A stretch of 33,888 nucleotides of DNA from Acetobacteraceae bacterium (GTDB lineage Bacteria; Pseudomonadota; Alphaproteobacteria; Acetobacterales; Acetobacteraceae). A program made the position numbers and the translations under genes. The notes below the pieces were generated by a model, which searched no databases, had not been told where the DNA came from, and saw only the letters and a list, made by a program, of their open reading frames with translations. Numbering within the stretch: the stretch's first letter is position 1; the number at the start of each line of letters is the position of its first letter. Positions 1-8,024 of the stretch are shown here, piece after piece. The DNA lies in NCBI GenBank assembly GCA_027487385.1, contig JAIYDS010000017.1, forward strand, positions 1 through 33,888, in the 5' to 3' direction.

Positions 1-1124
1 AGGGCCGCCATGCCGCCTGTCAGAGCGGCCAATCCACCGATCAACGGCCCTGCCAGCACCAGCGCGATGGCGCCCAGGGCCGTCTCCATCGTGCCGAAAT
101 AGTCGGTCACCGGGGCCACCAGCTCGCCGATGCGGCGCAGGGCGTCCATCAGGCGCGTGATGCCGGCCGGCTCCTCATCGGTTCCCACCAGGAAGGCGCG
201 GATCGCGTTGAAGACGACGAGGATGGAGGCCGCGATCTGCTCGGCCCAGGCGCGCAGCGTGCCGTCGGCGGCCAGTTCATCAATGCGCTTGAGCAGGTCC
301 CGCAGCTGGCCCTTCATCCAGTCGAAGACGCCGGCGTCCATCACCGCCTTCTCAAACCGCGTCCAGGCATCCTCCAGCATGGACAGCATGCCGCGCCAGG
401 AGCCTGCCCGGCGCTCCATCGCCCCCTGATACTGGCGGTTCCAGATGGCGCGCAGCGTGCTTCCCACCTGCACCTGGTTGTTGGCGTTGACCACCTCGGC
501 TTCCTGCCGGCCGTTCCGCATGTAGGTCAGGCGCACCTTGTCGCCTTCGCGCTGAGCGGTGATGCCCAGTTCACGCAGCCGTTCGAACTGCCCGGTGACC
601 GCATCCAGGTAGGCCTCGGTCACCTGCATCAGCGGCACATTGGCGCCTGATGCAGCGTCGCCCAGGCTGTCCATGGATTGCTGGGCGTTCTGCCCGGCGC
701 CGGTCAGCCGCCGGAAGGCGGTGGCGGCCTCATTGATGGTGTAGGGTGTGCGGGCGGCCCAGCTGTCGATGTAGCGCAGGGCGTTGGCTGCGGCCTCCGT
801 GCTCTCCATCGTGGTTTCCAGCGCGTTCTGGAGATCCTCAAAATCCGCCGCCGTCCTGACGAAGGTGCGGTTGAAGGCGATGCCCCCCGCTATCGCGGCG
901 CCCGTCCCCAGTCCCGCAGCGGTGGCCGAGACGCGCCCAATGGCCAGCGCAGCGTTCCCCGCGCTGCTGGCCACGCGCCCCATCGCGCCCGCCAACCTGG
1001 TCGCGCCGCTCTCCTGCCCGATCCGCCGCGCCGCCGCCCCCACGGCGGCCAGGCGCGCTTCCACCGCGCGCATCGGCGCGGTGAGGCGGTCCACGGCTTG
1101 CAGCAGGATCTGGAGGCGCAGCAT
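1..1124 (-). CDS. tail tape measure protein (3' part outside window)
   Basis: The frame is open from an ATG at 1124 to the left edge, giving about 374 residues without a stop. It begins MLRLQILLQAV and is rich in Ala and helix formers. It contains the stretch 'AADFEDLQNALETTMESTEAAANAL', split by family as the usual tape-measure N-terminal motif, and a hydrophobic segment near the left edge (ALGAIALVLAGPLIGGLAAL). Tape measures set tail length and lie directly after the tail assembly chaperone pair, as here: the start is 7 bp past the frameshifted chaperone stop at 1131. In Mu this is gp42. The call rests on position and composition together with the N-terminal motif. Confidence 0.88.
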   Translation of the reverse strand, partial: MLRLQILLQAVDRLTAPMRAVEARLAAVGAAARRIGQESGATRLAGAMGRVASSAGNAALAIGRVSATAAGLGTGAAIAGGIAFNRTFVRTAADFEDLQNALETTMESTEAAANALRYIDSWAARTPYTINEAATAFRRLTGAGQNAQQSMDSLGDAASGANVPLMQVTEAYLDAVTGQFERLRELGITAQREGDKVRLTYMRNGRQEAEVVNANNQVQVGSTLRAIWNRQYQGAMERRAGSWRGMLSMLEDAWTRFEKAVMDAGVFDWMKGQLRDLLKRIDELAADGTLRAWAEQIAASILVVFNAIRAFLVGTDEEPAGITRLMDALRRIGELVAPVTDYFGTMETALGAIALVLAGPLIGGLAALTGGMAA

Positions 1125-1130
1125 GGCGGG

Positions 1131-1552
1131 CTATCGCTCCGGGTTCAGTTTGGCTTGCCACTGAGCGGCACGAGCACCCCAAAATCGGAGTTCGGCTGGT
1201 CCCCAGTCTCGCCAGTCTGGGGGGAAGCCGAAGCTCCCCGCGACGAGGGCGAGCCACCCGTCCCAGTCCGGAGGCCAGCCGGCATGAAACCCGCGACGAG
1301 TTCCAGCAGCGCCTGGCCATCTTCCATGCCCAGCTCCTCCAGCTCGGCGGCCGGAATGCCGGAAAGCCGCGCCGCCAGCTGCAGCGTCATGCTGCCGGAT
1401 GATGCCTTGGAGCCGGCCGCATCCATCGCCGCCACCAGGTCCCCCAGCTTCGGGCGGCGCAGCGTGATTTCCGTGATGCTGTCCACCACCTGGCCCGTCT
1501 GCTTCGAGACGCGCTGGATGGGCTCCATCAAGGTCAGCTTGCCGGCGCTCAC
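1131..1552 (-). CDS. tail assembly chaperone, -1 frameshift fusion product
   Basis: A -1 shift at the heptamer GGGTTTC (1286-1292) would join the first 89 residues of the gp41-like protein to a 51-residue extension ending at the TAG at 1131, giving about 140 aa. The extension reads HAGWPPDWDGWLALV then PPDWRDWGPAELRFWGAR. Its two PPDW repeats and Trp-rich helices look like real tail-chaperone C-termini (the 'T' part of G/GT pairs), unlike the zero-frame tail. It ends 7 bp before the tape measure start. Frameshifted tail chaperones are conserved across long-tailed phages. The shift itself is inferred. Confidence 0.72.
1145..1552 (-). CDS. tail assembly chaperone, unshifted form (Mu gp41-like)
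   Basis: This 135-aa protein starts with MSAGKLTLMEPI and lies between tail tube and tape measure. Its ATG overlaps the tube stop (ATGA at 1549-1552). Proteins here coat the tape measure during tail assembly and are not in the virion. Residues 1 to about 89 form the conserved domain (RRPKLGDLVAAMDAAG). After that the zero frame turns into a low-complexity Gly/Ser/Pro tail, which is typical of the short product of a frameshifting gene pair. See the 140-aa frameshift product. Confidence 0.85.
   Translation of the reverse strand: MSAGKLTLMEPIQRVSKQTGQVVDSITEITLRRPKLGDLVAAMDAAGSKASSGSMTLQLAARLSGIPAAELEELGMEDGQALLELVAGFMPAGLRTGTGGSPSSRGASASPQTGETGDQPNSDFGVLVPLSGKPN
1286..1292 (-). other. programmed -1 frameshift slippery heptamer
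   Basis: On the minus strand the sequence is G GGT TTC in the zero frame. It fits the X XXY YYZ rule exactly, so both tRNAs can re-pair with GGG and TTT after slipping one base back. It sits exactly where the coding character passes from the zero frame to the -1 frame. Confidence 0.72.
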
Positions 1553-1908
1553 AGCACTTCCTCCGCGCCCGGGCCTTCCATCTTGAGGGTGACGTTGCCG
1601 CCCTCACCATCCTTCAGCGTCGGCGTGTCGGTGGTGTAGGCATCGTTCATCACGAAGCGCTGGCCGGTGTCGCATTCGAACACCACCACGGCGCCGGTCA
1701 GCCGGCCCAGGCGGGCGACGGACATGCCCGGGCGGAGCGCCGTCTCGCACTCCAGCACGGCGGGCACCGTCTCCTCCGCGAAGCCGACGACGCGGCCGAC
1801 GACGACGCTGGTGCGCTTCACGCCGCCGATATCCAGCATGGCGCCCTTCGCCGTCTCGATCACATCGCCATCCACGCGAATGGTGGCGCGCCCCAGAAAT
1901 TGCGGCAT
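1549..1908 (-). CDS. tail tube protein (Mu gpM-like)
   Basis: This 119-aa protein (MPQFLGRATIRVDGDVI) follows the sheath gene directly. It matches the Mu-type tail tube family, which stacks as hexameric rings to form the inner tube of a contractile tail. Visible family traits are the N-terminal 'GRATIRVDG' strand and the 'YTTDTPTLKDGEGGNVTLKMEG' C-terminal strand region. Its stop overlaps the start of the assembly chaperone by ATGA. Position between sheath and chaperone is exactly that of Mu M (gp40). Confidence 0.9.
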   Translation of the reverse strand: MPQFLGRATIRVDGDVIETAKGAMLDIGGVKRTSVVVGRVVGFAEETVPAVLECETALRPGMSVARLGRLTGAVVVFECDTGQRFVMNDAYTTDTPTLKDGEGGNVTLKMEGPGAEEVL

Positions 1909-1920
1909 GTCTCGGCCCTC

Positions 1921-3402
1921 CTACAGCAGGAACTGGATCTGCGCCGCGACCACGCGCAGCTGGTTGACGATGTCGGGCGGCAGCAGCGCATCCACCCGGT
2001 TCGGGTCGGTGGCGCTGCGCACCACGATGATGTCCCGCTTGAAGCCCTCGATCCCCTCGACCAGGCCGGCGCTTTCCCACTGGATGGCGCGGGCCACGAT
2101 CTCGGCGCGGATCAGCCCCGGTGTCGCCACCGCCTGGCCGCGCGCGAAATTCGTGCCGTCATCCGCCAGCTTGTGGCGCGGATAGCGCAGCGCGATCATC
2201 TGCCGCAGGTCGTAGCGCAGGAAGGCCAGCGTCTTCATGGTCTCGACGTCGAGGTAGCTGATGTCCTCGGCGCCGGCCGGGCTGGTCTGATAGGTGGTGA
2301 CCACGCGCTCGATCAGCACGTTCCCGCCATCATCCACCCGGAAGGTGCTGATGCCATCGCGCAGCAGCAGGTCCCGCTCGCTCCAGGTGAAGCGGCTGGC
2401 GGCGACGGGGGCGATCAGCCCCGGCAGGGCCAGCGTCTGCACCGGCCGCGCCGGGTCAATCGCCAGCGCCGGGATGCACACGGCACCCAGCACCGAAGCC
2501 CATTCCCAGGGCGGGGTGGGCGAATTCCGGTACCCCATGATGGAGACATGCGGCGAGTTGCGGGCCGCGCCATAGGTCGCCAGCGCCGAGAAGGTGGCCT
2601 CCGGCCGCGCCACCCAGGCGTGGCAGTCGCGCATCTGCATCGGGCCGAACTGGCTGGAGAGCCGGCTCTCCAGCGCGGCCAGCACGCCGACGTCAGACCA
2701 GTTGGAGATGATGTCCGTGAACCAGACATCGCCCAGCGCATCGAGGGCGGTGCCGAGATCCGCCGTCGGCGCCAGCGTGCCGCCCGCCATGGCGGGCGTG
2801 GTCAGCGTGATGCCGGCCGGCAGCGCCTCATTCGCCCCGGCCGAGTGCCGGATATCAATGGCGTTGCCCTCCAGCCCGCGCGCGCGGGCGGTGACGGTGA
2901 CGTTGGTGGTGGCGACGGCCGCCGTCACCAGCAGGTCCAGATTGGCGTTGATGGCCGCGCCGATGGCGGTGGCGACGGCTGCGGCGGCGGTGCCGGAGGC
3001 CACGGCCACATCCACCCGCCGCCCATGGATGAGCAGCGAGATGGTGCCCGCCGCCGTCGCGGTGCCGCCCACCGCCAGGACGGCGCTGGCGGTCACACCG
3101 CCCGAGGGCTCATTGATCGGCAGCGCCCAGGTCTCGGTCACGGTGTTGGCGCGGAACCAGGCGGCGCACATCTGCGCCAGCATGGAGGCGCGGCCGAAAA
3201 GCGTGCGGGCCTGCTCGGCCGAGGTGACGCGCACCGGCACGCCGGCGGCGGCGGTGCCCGCTGTCAGCCTCTGCCCGACGATCAGCACCTTGGCCGGCCA
3301 GGCCGAAAGGCCACGCACGGCGCGGCTGCTGTCAATCTCGACATAGGTGCCCGGCACCCGGATCGAGACAGGGATGCCATTGAAGCTGACGCTGCCGCTC
3401 AT
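1921..3402 (-). CDS. contractile tail sheath protein (Mu gpL-like)
   Basis: The product has 493 aa, the usual size for Mu-type sheaths (Mu L is about 495). It begins MSGSVSFNGIPVSIRVPGTYVEIDSS, the conserved N-terminal strand that locks neighbouring sheath subunits. The C-terminal part (DISYLDVETMKTLAFLRYDLRQMIALRYPRHKL) is the well conserved sheath domain that interacts with the tube. The sheath contracts to drive the tube through the host envelope. Gene order gp38, L, M matches Mu. No frame damage is seen. Confidence 0.95.
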   Translation of the reverse strand: MSGSVSFNGIPVSIRVPGTYVEIDSSRAVRGLSAWPAKVLIVGQRLTAGTAAAGVPVRVTSAEQARTLFGRASMLAQMCAAWFRANTVTETWALPINEPSGGVTASAVLAVGGTATAAGTISLLIHGRRVDVAVASGTAAAAVATAIGAAINANLDLLVTAAVATTNVTVTARARGLEGNAIDIRHSAGANEALPAGITLTTPAMAGGTLAPTADLGTALDALGDVWFTDIISNWSDVGVLAALESRLSSQFGPMQMRDCHAWVARPEATFSALATYGAARNSPHVSIMGYRNSPTPPWEWASVLGAVCIPALAIDPARPVQTLALPGLIAPVAASRFTWSERDLLLRDGISTFRVDDGGNVLIERVVTTYQTSPAGAEDISYLDVETMKTLAFLRYDLRQMIALRYPRHKLADDGTNFARGQAVATPGLIRAEIVARAIQWESAGLVEGIEGFKRDIIVVRSATDPNRVDALLPPDIVNQLRVVAAQIQFLL

Positions 3403-3408
3403 GGCCGC

Positions 3409-3615
3409 TTACTCCTTGCCTTTGGTGGTCTTGGGTGCAGCTTCCGGGGCCGCCTCCGGGGCGAGCGTGACCTCCCCATCGGCGATGCGGCGGCGCCAGA
3501 AGGCGGTGTCATTCACCACCGCGCCCTCGGCCGGCAGGTGGCGCGCGGCGCCGGCGGGCACATCGGGCATGGGCACCAGCAGGCCAGCGGCCGGGATGAC
3601 GTGAAGGGTGTTCAT
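3409..3615 (-). CDS. DUF2635 small phage protein (Mu gp38-like)
   Basis: This 68-aa protein starts MNTLHVIPAAGLLVPMPDV and contains the 'VVNDTAFWRRRIADGEV' motif typical of DUF2635. The family lies just before the sheath gene in Mu-like phages, as here. The C-terminus is a charged, alanine-rich tail. Function is not established. The neighbouring sheath start is 7 bp downstream, so the two are co-transcribed and probably co-translated. Confidence 0.87.
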   Translation of the reverse strand: MNTLHVIPAAGLLVPMPDVPAGAARHLPAEGAVVNDTAFWRRRIADGEVTLAPEAAPEAAPKTTKGKE

Positions 3616-3626
3616 GGGCGGACCTC

Positions 3627-4208
3627 TCAGGGTGCGGGCAGCGTCACGCGGTCACCCGCGTCACGAATGGCGGAGGGCGGCGGGCGGGAGGCATTGCCGA
3701 GCGGCGGGATGTCCCAGCTCGCGTCGAAGGTGATGAAGTTGCCCATGCCGGCGCCCAGCTCGGGCTGCATCTCGATGGGCACGGAAAGCACCAGGCCGTA
3801 GCAGCTGCGCCCGGCCTTCTCGAAGGCGGCGGCGAACAGGTTCTCACAGCTCTGCACCGCGATGGTGCTGGCGGCCGAGGCCGGGGCCCAGCCATCCAGC
3901 GCCACGAAAGCCAGCTCGTTCATCTCATAGGCGCCGATCAGCCGGGCATCGCCACGGCGGCGGGCCTGCTCACCGGCGGCGTTCTGCGCGACGAGGTACA
4001 CGCCATAGGCGGCGTCCACCGTGCGCTCGGGCAGCTTTTCGCCCGCGCGGAAGCCCAGGAAGCTGACATAGGCGGCGGGTGCCAGGCTCAGCACGCGGGC
4101 CAGCTCCTCCGCGTCCAGCTTGGCGGGCTTGTGGTCCACCTCGCGCAGCGTGGCGCCGAAGGTGACGCGCAGCCGCGCGATGATCTGATCCTCGACCTCG
4201 GCGATCAC
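3627..4208 (-). CDS. DUF1834 protein (Mu gp37-like), tail completion candidate
   Basis: The product of about 193 aa begins MIAEVEDQIIARLRVTFG, the typical N-terminus of Mu gp37/DUF1834. I chose the GTG at 4208 because it overlaps the upstream stop by GTGA. A second GTG one codon earlier (4211) would also work. The family is found between gp36 and gp38 and is thought to act at the head-tail or tail terminator position. That role is inferred from neighbourhood in the family. Confidence 0.87.
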   Translation of the reverse strand: MIAEVEDQIIARLRVTFGATLREVDHKPAKLDAEELARVLSLAPAAYVSFLGFRAGEKLPERTVDAAYGVYLVAQNAAGEQARRRGDARLIGAYEMNELAFVALDGWAPASAASTIAVQSCENLFAAAFEKAGRSCYGLVLSVPIEMQPELGAGMGNFITFDASWDIPPLGNASRPPPSAIRDAGDRVTLPAP

Positions 4209-4660
4209 CACCGGCCGATCCTCCGGTAATCCTGGAACTCGGTGTCGCCAAAGGTGGCGGTGCCGGGTCGGGAGAGGATGGTGCCCGCGGCCTCCTCGGC
4301 TGGTTCGGCGCCCTGGGCATCAATGCCGAGATCCGCCTTGCCGGCCTGCACGTCCTTCAGGAAGGCGATGGCGGCGTCACGGTCCCTCGTCACCTGCTCG
4401 GTCGGCTGGCGGTCGCCACCCAGATGCAGCTCATACCGGGCGATGGCGGCGGTCAGCCGCCGCAGCAGGGGCGGGATGGCGGTCAGCGGCAGGGCGTGGC
4501 GCCCGCGCAGATAGCCATCCGCCAGGTCGCCCGCGTCTTCGCAGGCGCGCGCCACCTTGGCCGAGTTCAGCGTCACGCCGTCCGGCATGGGGGCGAGCTG
4601 CAGCAGCTCCTCCGCGCCGTAGCGATCACTGAGATCGGCCTGGGTGGCGTAGGTCGTCAC
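4205..4660 (-). CDS. DUF1320 protein (Mu gp36-like), head-tail connector candidate
   Basis: This 151-aa protein has the DUF1320 pattern: MTTYATQADLSDRYGAEEL at the N-terminus, an Ala-rich helical core (ACEDAGDLADGYLRGR), and the 'RDAAIAFLKDVQAGKADLG' segment, ending in 'FGDTEFQDYRRIGRW'. In Mu-like phages it follows the head genes and probably works as a connector or adaptor. Its start overlaps the preceding small gene by ATGA. Confidence 0.92.
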   Translation of the reverse strand: MTTYATQADLSDRYGAEELLQLAPMPDGVTLNSAKVARACEDAGDLADGYLRGRHALPLTAIPPLLRRLTAAIARYELHLGGDRQPTEQVTRDRDAAIAFLKDVQAGKADLGIDAQGAEPAEEAAGTILSRPGTATFGDTEFQDYRRIGRW

Positions 4661-4836
4661 TTGGTGGGCTTCTTCTTGCCGCCTTCGGGCTGCGGCATCT
4701 CCGGCATGATCTCGACCACGCCGAGGGCGACCAGCTCCTCCGCCTGGTCTTCGGGCATCTGCACGAAGGCGCCAATTTCGTGGCGCTCCGCGTAGATCAT
4801 CAGCGGGCTCAGCACCCGGACGGTCACGTCATCCAT
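4657..4836 (-). CDS. small phage protein after major capsid (Mu gp35 position)
   Basis: This 59-aa protein begins MDDVTVRVLSPLMIYAERHEIG and ends with a Lys-rich tail (EGGKKKPTK). The ATG at 4836 overlaps the capsid stop as TGATG, which decides the start against upstream in-frame ATGs. It lies where Mu has gp35. The core (FVQMPEDQAEELVALGVVEI) resembles short head-associated proteins with an 'EDQAEELVALGVV' helix, as found in phage proteins of the Mu gp35/FluMu N-terminal type. Function unknown. Confidence 0.8.
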   Translation of the reverse strand: MDDVTVRVLSPLMIYAERHEIGAFVQMPEDQAEELVALGVVEIMPEMPQPEGGKKKPTK

Positions 4837-5768
4837 CACGCGGCCGCCGTCTGCACGAGGTAGCCGGCACCGCCGCCGGCGATGACGGGCACGCGCTCGA
4901 AGGTCACCGGATACATCCAGGACTTCGCGTTGGCGTCCCAATAGGCGGGCTCCACCAGCGGGTGGCCCTCCATCACGTAGGTGTAGCCGAAGCTCGGCTG
5001 CTCGGCGCCCACGCTCGCCTGCGGCGAGTAGGCGAAGATGGCGTCCGTACCCCAGACATCACCGAAATCGTCATTGGCGCCGGAGGCCGCGACGCCGGCA
5101 CCCACCGCCACCCGCTCCAGGCCCCAGAGCTGCGCCAGCATATCGGCCGAGACGGACTGCGCGCTGGTGTAGCGGAAGCGGTCCAGGATGAAGGGGTTGT
5201 TGCGCGCGGCCGAGAAGGCGCGGGCGGAGAGCACCGCCACGTTCGGATACATGCCGACGGCGGTGCGGATCGCCTCGCGCGCCGTCTCCGCCGTGTTGCT
5301 GGGGTTCACCGAGGTGTCGCTCCAGCGCGAGCCGGCGCCCAGCGTCACGCGGTTGGCGGCGGGATAGTTGGCGAGCGTCCGCGCCGCCACCGCCTGCTCA
5401 TTCTCCAGGATCAGGGAGAGGGCGGACATGACCACGTTGGTGGCGCGGGTGCCGAGATCCACGCCGGGGGAGACGCGGGCATCGCGCATCCACTCGCGCG
5501 GCACCTTCGCCTCCAGGCTGTCCTGCACCAGGGCATAGGGCCGGCCGAGATGCCCGGTCTGGATGCGCTTGGTGGCGGCGCCGGGCGTGCGGCGGGCATC
5601 ATAGAGGCGGAAGGCCTCCTTGCCGAATTCGATCACCTGTCCGCCGGAGATGCGGACGTCCACGCGGGGAAAGAGCACGTCACCCACCAGGTTCTGCTGG
5701 CGGAAGCCGCGGACGACATTGGTGAGCACCGGATCAATGATGCGCACCTGAGAGAGGGACATGGACAT
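4836..5768 (-). CDS. major capsid protein
   Basis: The 310-aa product lies after protease and decoration protein genes, the standard place for the major head protein. It carries capsid-like features: 'LVGDVLFPRVDV', then 'FGKEAFRLYDARRTPGA', and a C-terminal 'ANAKSWMYPVTFERVPVIAGGGAGYLVQTA' domain. It looks like an HK97-fold capsid of the type found with DUF2190 decoration proteins and is not obviously close to Mu gpT. The ATG at 5768 has a good AAGGAG nine bases upstream. A second ATG lies two codons later. Confidence 0.88.
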   Translation of the reverse strand: MSMSLSQVRIIDPVLTNVVRGFRQQNLVGDVLFPRVDVRISGGQVIEFGKEAFRLYDARRTPGAATKRIQTGHLGRPYALVQDSLEAKVPREWMRDARVSPGVDLGTRATNVVMSALSLILENEQAVAARTLANYPAANRVTLGAGSRWSDTSVNPSNTAETAREAIRTAVGMYPNVAVLSARAFSAARNNPFILDRFRYTSAQSVSADMLAQLWGLERVAVGAGVAASGANDDFGDVWGTDAIFAYSPQASVGAEQPSFGYTYVMEGHPLVEPAYWDANAKSWMYPVTFERVPVIAGGGAGYLVQTAAA

Positions 5769-5782
5769 GGCTCAGCGCTCCT

Positions 5783-6202
5783 TCAGCGACGCAGCAGGAC
5801 TTCGATGAACTGCCCGGCGGCGGTTGCCGCCTGCAGTGCATCGGCGAAAACGAATTGGGGGCTGTCCCCGCCCACCAGGGCCGTCACGCCATTGGCGGCG
5901 GCCGAGGTCATGGCGGTGGCGCCGGCGGCGACGGCCAGCGCCACGGCGGGCACGGCGCGGCCCTGGGCATCCATGGTGAGGGAGGCGCCGAGGGTGACGG
6001 CGGCACCAACCTCGACGATGGCGGTGCCGCAGATCGTGATGGCCACATCCTGCCCCGCCGCCGTGGTGGCGTGCTGGGCGATGCCCTTGATCTTGGCGCC
6101 GGCGGCAGCGGCCTGCGCATCGGCGAAGGTCACGCCGCGCCCGCGCGCGATGGCGCCGGCCGAGAGCCCCCGCAGGGTGAGGATATCAATGCTCTGGCTC
6201 AT
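5783..6202 (-). CDS. DUF2190 capsid decoration protein
   Basis: This 139-aa, Ala/Gly/Val-rich protein has the DUF2190 style of short beta strands (DVAITICGTAIVEVGAAVTLG, then LTMDAQGRAVPA). It ends in 'AAGQFIEVLLRR', close to the usual '.GE.I.V.L' ending of the family. DUF2190 proteins cement or decorate capsids. The start overlaps the protease stop by ATGA (6199-6202), and the capsid gene follows after 14 bp. Confidence 0.88.
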   Translation of the reverse strand: MSQSIDILTLRGLSAGAIARGRGVTFADAQAAAAGAKIKGIAQHATTAAGQDVAITICGTAIVEVGAAVTLGASLTMDAQGRAVPAVALAVAAGATAMTSAAANGVTALVGGDSPQFVFADALQAATAAGQFIEVLLRR

Positions 6203-7398
6203 GCGGCGGCTCCTTCGACGGCACGGACGGCGGTGAGGTATTCGGTGCCCGGATGGGCGGCCTGGTAGGCCAGCGCGCGGCGGTGCAGCGCGAAGCGGTC
6301 CGGGTCCACGCGCATGCCGGCGAATTCGACGGCGTCCACCGGCGCCTCGGTGCCCGGGCCGGGCTGGTTCAGCCCCGCGAAGGAGACGGCGGGCGGCAGA
6401 GCCGCCAGCAGGGCGCGCAGGGCGGCGGCCGGCGCCTCCTGGATGGGGGCGGCGCCCTCGGTGGGGGCGGCGAAGCTGACCACGCCCTCATCGGGCAGGC
6501 TGGCCAGCAGGGCGGCGGCGCGGGGCGCCTGGCCCTGGGGCAGCCGGGCCTCACGCACCAGGCGCTGGGCGAAATCGGCGGCGTCGGTGGCACGGCGTTC
6601 GGCGGCCGCCGCCGTCAGGCGGGCCTCAAGCGCGGCCAGATCGGCCTCGCGCTGGGCCAGGGCCGCCTCACGGGCGGAGGCATCGGTGTCAGGCAAGTTG
6701 GGTTCCTCCGGGAGGGGTTGGGAAAATGCGGGCTCGGCAGCGGAGCTGCCTTGGCTACCGAAGGCGGCTCCGCCGCCGGGTGCGGCTGGTTCAGGCATGG
6801 CCTGCATCCGCGCGGCCTCCTCCGCGATGCGCTGGACGGTGGAGCCGGGCAGCAGGCGGTCCGCCTCGGCGGCGCCGACATCAGCCACGAAACGGTCCCG
6901 GATGCCCCGGAACAGACTGGCCACATCGCCCAGCAGCCAGCCCAGCATGGAGGCGGAGGGGGCGGCGAATTCGATGGTGGTCACGCCCTCGGCATCCGCC
7001 GCGAAGGCGACTTCGCGCAGGCCCTGCACGGCGGGCGGGGCGGCGCCCAGGAAGCCCACATGCCGCAACGACCAGACGCCGGGCGAGGGATTGTCCCGCG
7101 CGGTGGGCGAGAAGAAGCTGGCGGAGATCTTCTTGAAGCGCCCGGCCCGCACCATGGCCGCGAAATCGGCATCCACCTGGCGCGGCGTGGCCAAAAGGTC
7201 CTCGCCCTCGGCCGAGAGGCTGGCCACCCAGCCATAGGCCGGCGCGTTCAGCGCGGGGTGCCCCACGACGATGGGGGCCTCATGGCGCGCGGGGTCATAG
7301 GCGGCGGCGGTGGCGGCCAGGTCACTCGCCGCGAATTCCAGCACGCCGCCCTGCATGGGCGAGTGGGAGCCGGCGCGGAAGATGTGGAGACGCTGCAT
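6199..7398 (-). CDS. prohead protease/scaffold (Mu gpI-like)
   Basis: The 399-aa product matches Mu I. The N-terminal protease half contains 'EAPIVVGHPALNAPAYGWV' and 'FKKISASFFSP', where the serine of the ISASF motif is the expected nucleophile and the histidine of VGHP its partner. The C-terminal half has a long charged helix (AREAALAQREADLAALEARL) suited to scaffolding. In Mu the 3' part is also expressed alone as the scaffold Z, and internal starts could do the same here. No strong ribosome site precedes the start. A dyad repeated before the lysis genes lies 38 bp upstream. Confidence 0.92.
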   Translation of the reverse strand: MQRLHIFRAGSHSPMQGGVLEFAASDLAATAAAYDPARHEAPIVVGHPALNAPAYGWVASLSAEGEDLLATPRQVDADFAAMVRAGRFKKISASFFSPTARDNPSPGVWSLRHVGFLGAAPPAVQGLREVAFAADAEGVTTIEFAAPSASMLGWLLGDVASLFRGIRDRFVADVGAAEADRLLPGSTVQRIAEEAARMQAMPEPAAPGGGAAFGSQGSSAAEPAFSQPLPEEPNLPDTDASAREAALAQREADLAALEARLTAAAAERRATDAADFAQRLVREARLPQGQAPRAAALLASLPDEGVVSFAAPTEGAAPIQEAPAAALRALLAALPPAVSFAGLNQPGPGTEAPVDAVEFAGMRVDPDRFALHRRALAYQAAHPGTEYLTAVRAVEGAAA

Positions 7399-7435
7399 GC
7401 GGCAGGCATCGCACGCGCGCGGGAGTGGTGTTCAT

Positions 7436-7451
7436 GCCTGCAATCGCAGGC
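7436..7451 (-). promoter_or_regulatory. dyad at the PI position (late promoter candidate)
   Basis: GCCTGC-aatc-GCAGGC lies between the G-like stop (7458) and the gene I start (7398). The block 7426-7451 matches 15243-15268 at 25 of 26 positions, and the GC-rich flank is also similar. Mu has its late promoter PI at this place, driven by the C activator. A binding site for the Mor/C-like protein is the natural reading, but this is inference. Confidence 0.6.
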
Positions 7452-7457
7452 GAGAGG

Positions 7458-8024
7458 CTATCCGCGCCGGGTTGCCCGCAGCGCGAAGGCCTCGAACTCC
7501 TCGCGGATCATCGTGACGTCATCGCGGGAGATGCCGAGCCAGGGGCGCGCGGGCATGGAGGTCTTCCCCGCACCAACATTGACGGTGGTGGCGAAGTTGC
7601 TGCGGGAGCGTTTCACGAAGCGCCCGCCCTGCGCGAAGCTGCCATCCTTCGCCACGCGCCGATAGATCGTCTGCTGCCGAGCCGCCCGCTCGATCTCACC
7701 GCCGAACTGGTGGATGGCGGCATAGATGCGGTTGGTGCCGACGCGCAGGGTGTTGCCCTCCACCTCGCGCGTCAGGCTGCCCAGCAGGTTGCCAGCAGCG
7801 CGCATCATGTGAGCGCCACGCTTGGTCTTGGCATAGGCGGGCGTCAGCTCGGGCCAGGGGGTGAAGTCGGGCGAGACCTCACGCCGCGCGCGCTCCCGCG
7901 TCGAATTGATCAGCTGCAGGCCGATGGGCCGGAGGAACCGCCCCGGCTCCCCGCCCAGCCGCGCCAGGCGGCGCAGCACCTGGTGCAGCTCGCGGTCATT
8001 CACCGTGATGCGCACGCCCGTCAT
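7458..8024 (-). CDS. phage virion morphogenesis protein (Mu gpG-like)
   Basis: This 188-aa protein belongs to the Mu G/P2 S-type morphogenesis family, used in head or tail completion. It begins MTGVRITVNDRELHQVLRRLA and shows the family markers 'FTPWPELTPAYAKTK', 'LTREVEGNTLRVGTNRIYAAIHQFGGEI' and 'MPARPWLGIS'. The gene sits between F and I as in Mu. It is preceded by an unusual 286-bp stretch without a convincing gene. Confidence 0.93.
   Translation of the reverse strand: MTGVRITVNDRELHQVLRRLARLGGEPGRFLRPIGLQLINSTRERARREVSPDFTPWPELTPAYAKTKRGAHMMRAAGNLLGSLTREVEGNTLRVGTNRIYAAIHQFGGEIERAARQQTIYRRVAKDGSFAQGGRFVKRSRSNFATTVNVGAGKTSMPARPWLGISRDDVTMIREEFEAFALRATRRG

Noticed and set aside
838..1320. 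Third minus frame across the chaperone and tape measure region
   Set aside because: It reads as Arg/Pro-rich shadow sequence, while the other two frames carry the chaperone extension and the tape measure.
1900..3801. Long plus-strand open frame opposite the tail sheath gene
   Set aside because: Its product is Gly/Arg/His-rich without domain pattern and lies antisense to a clear sheath gene. High GC keeps such shadow frames open.
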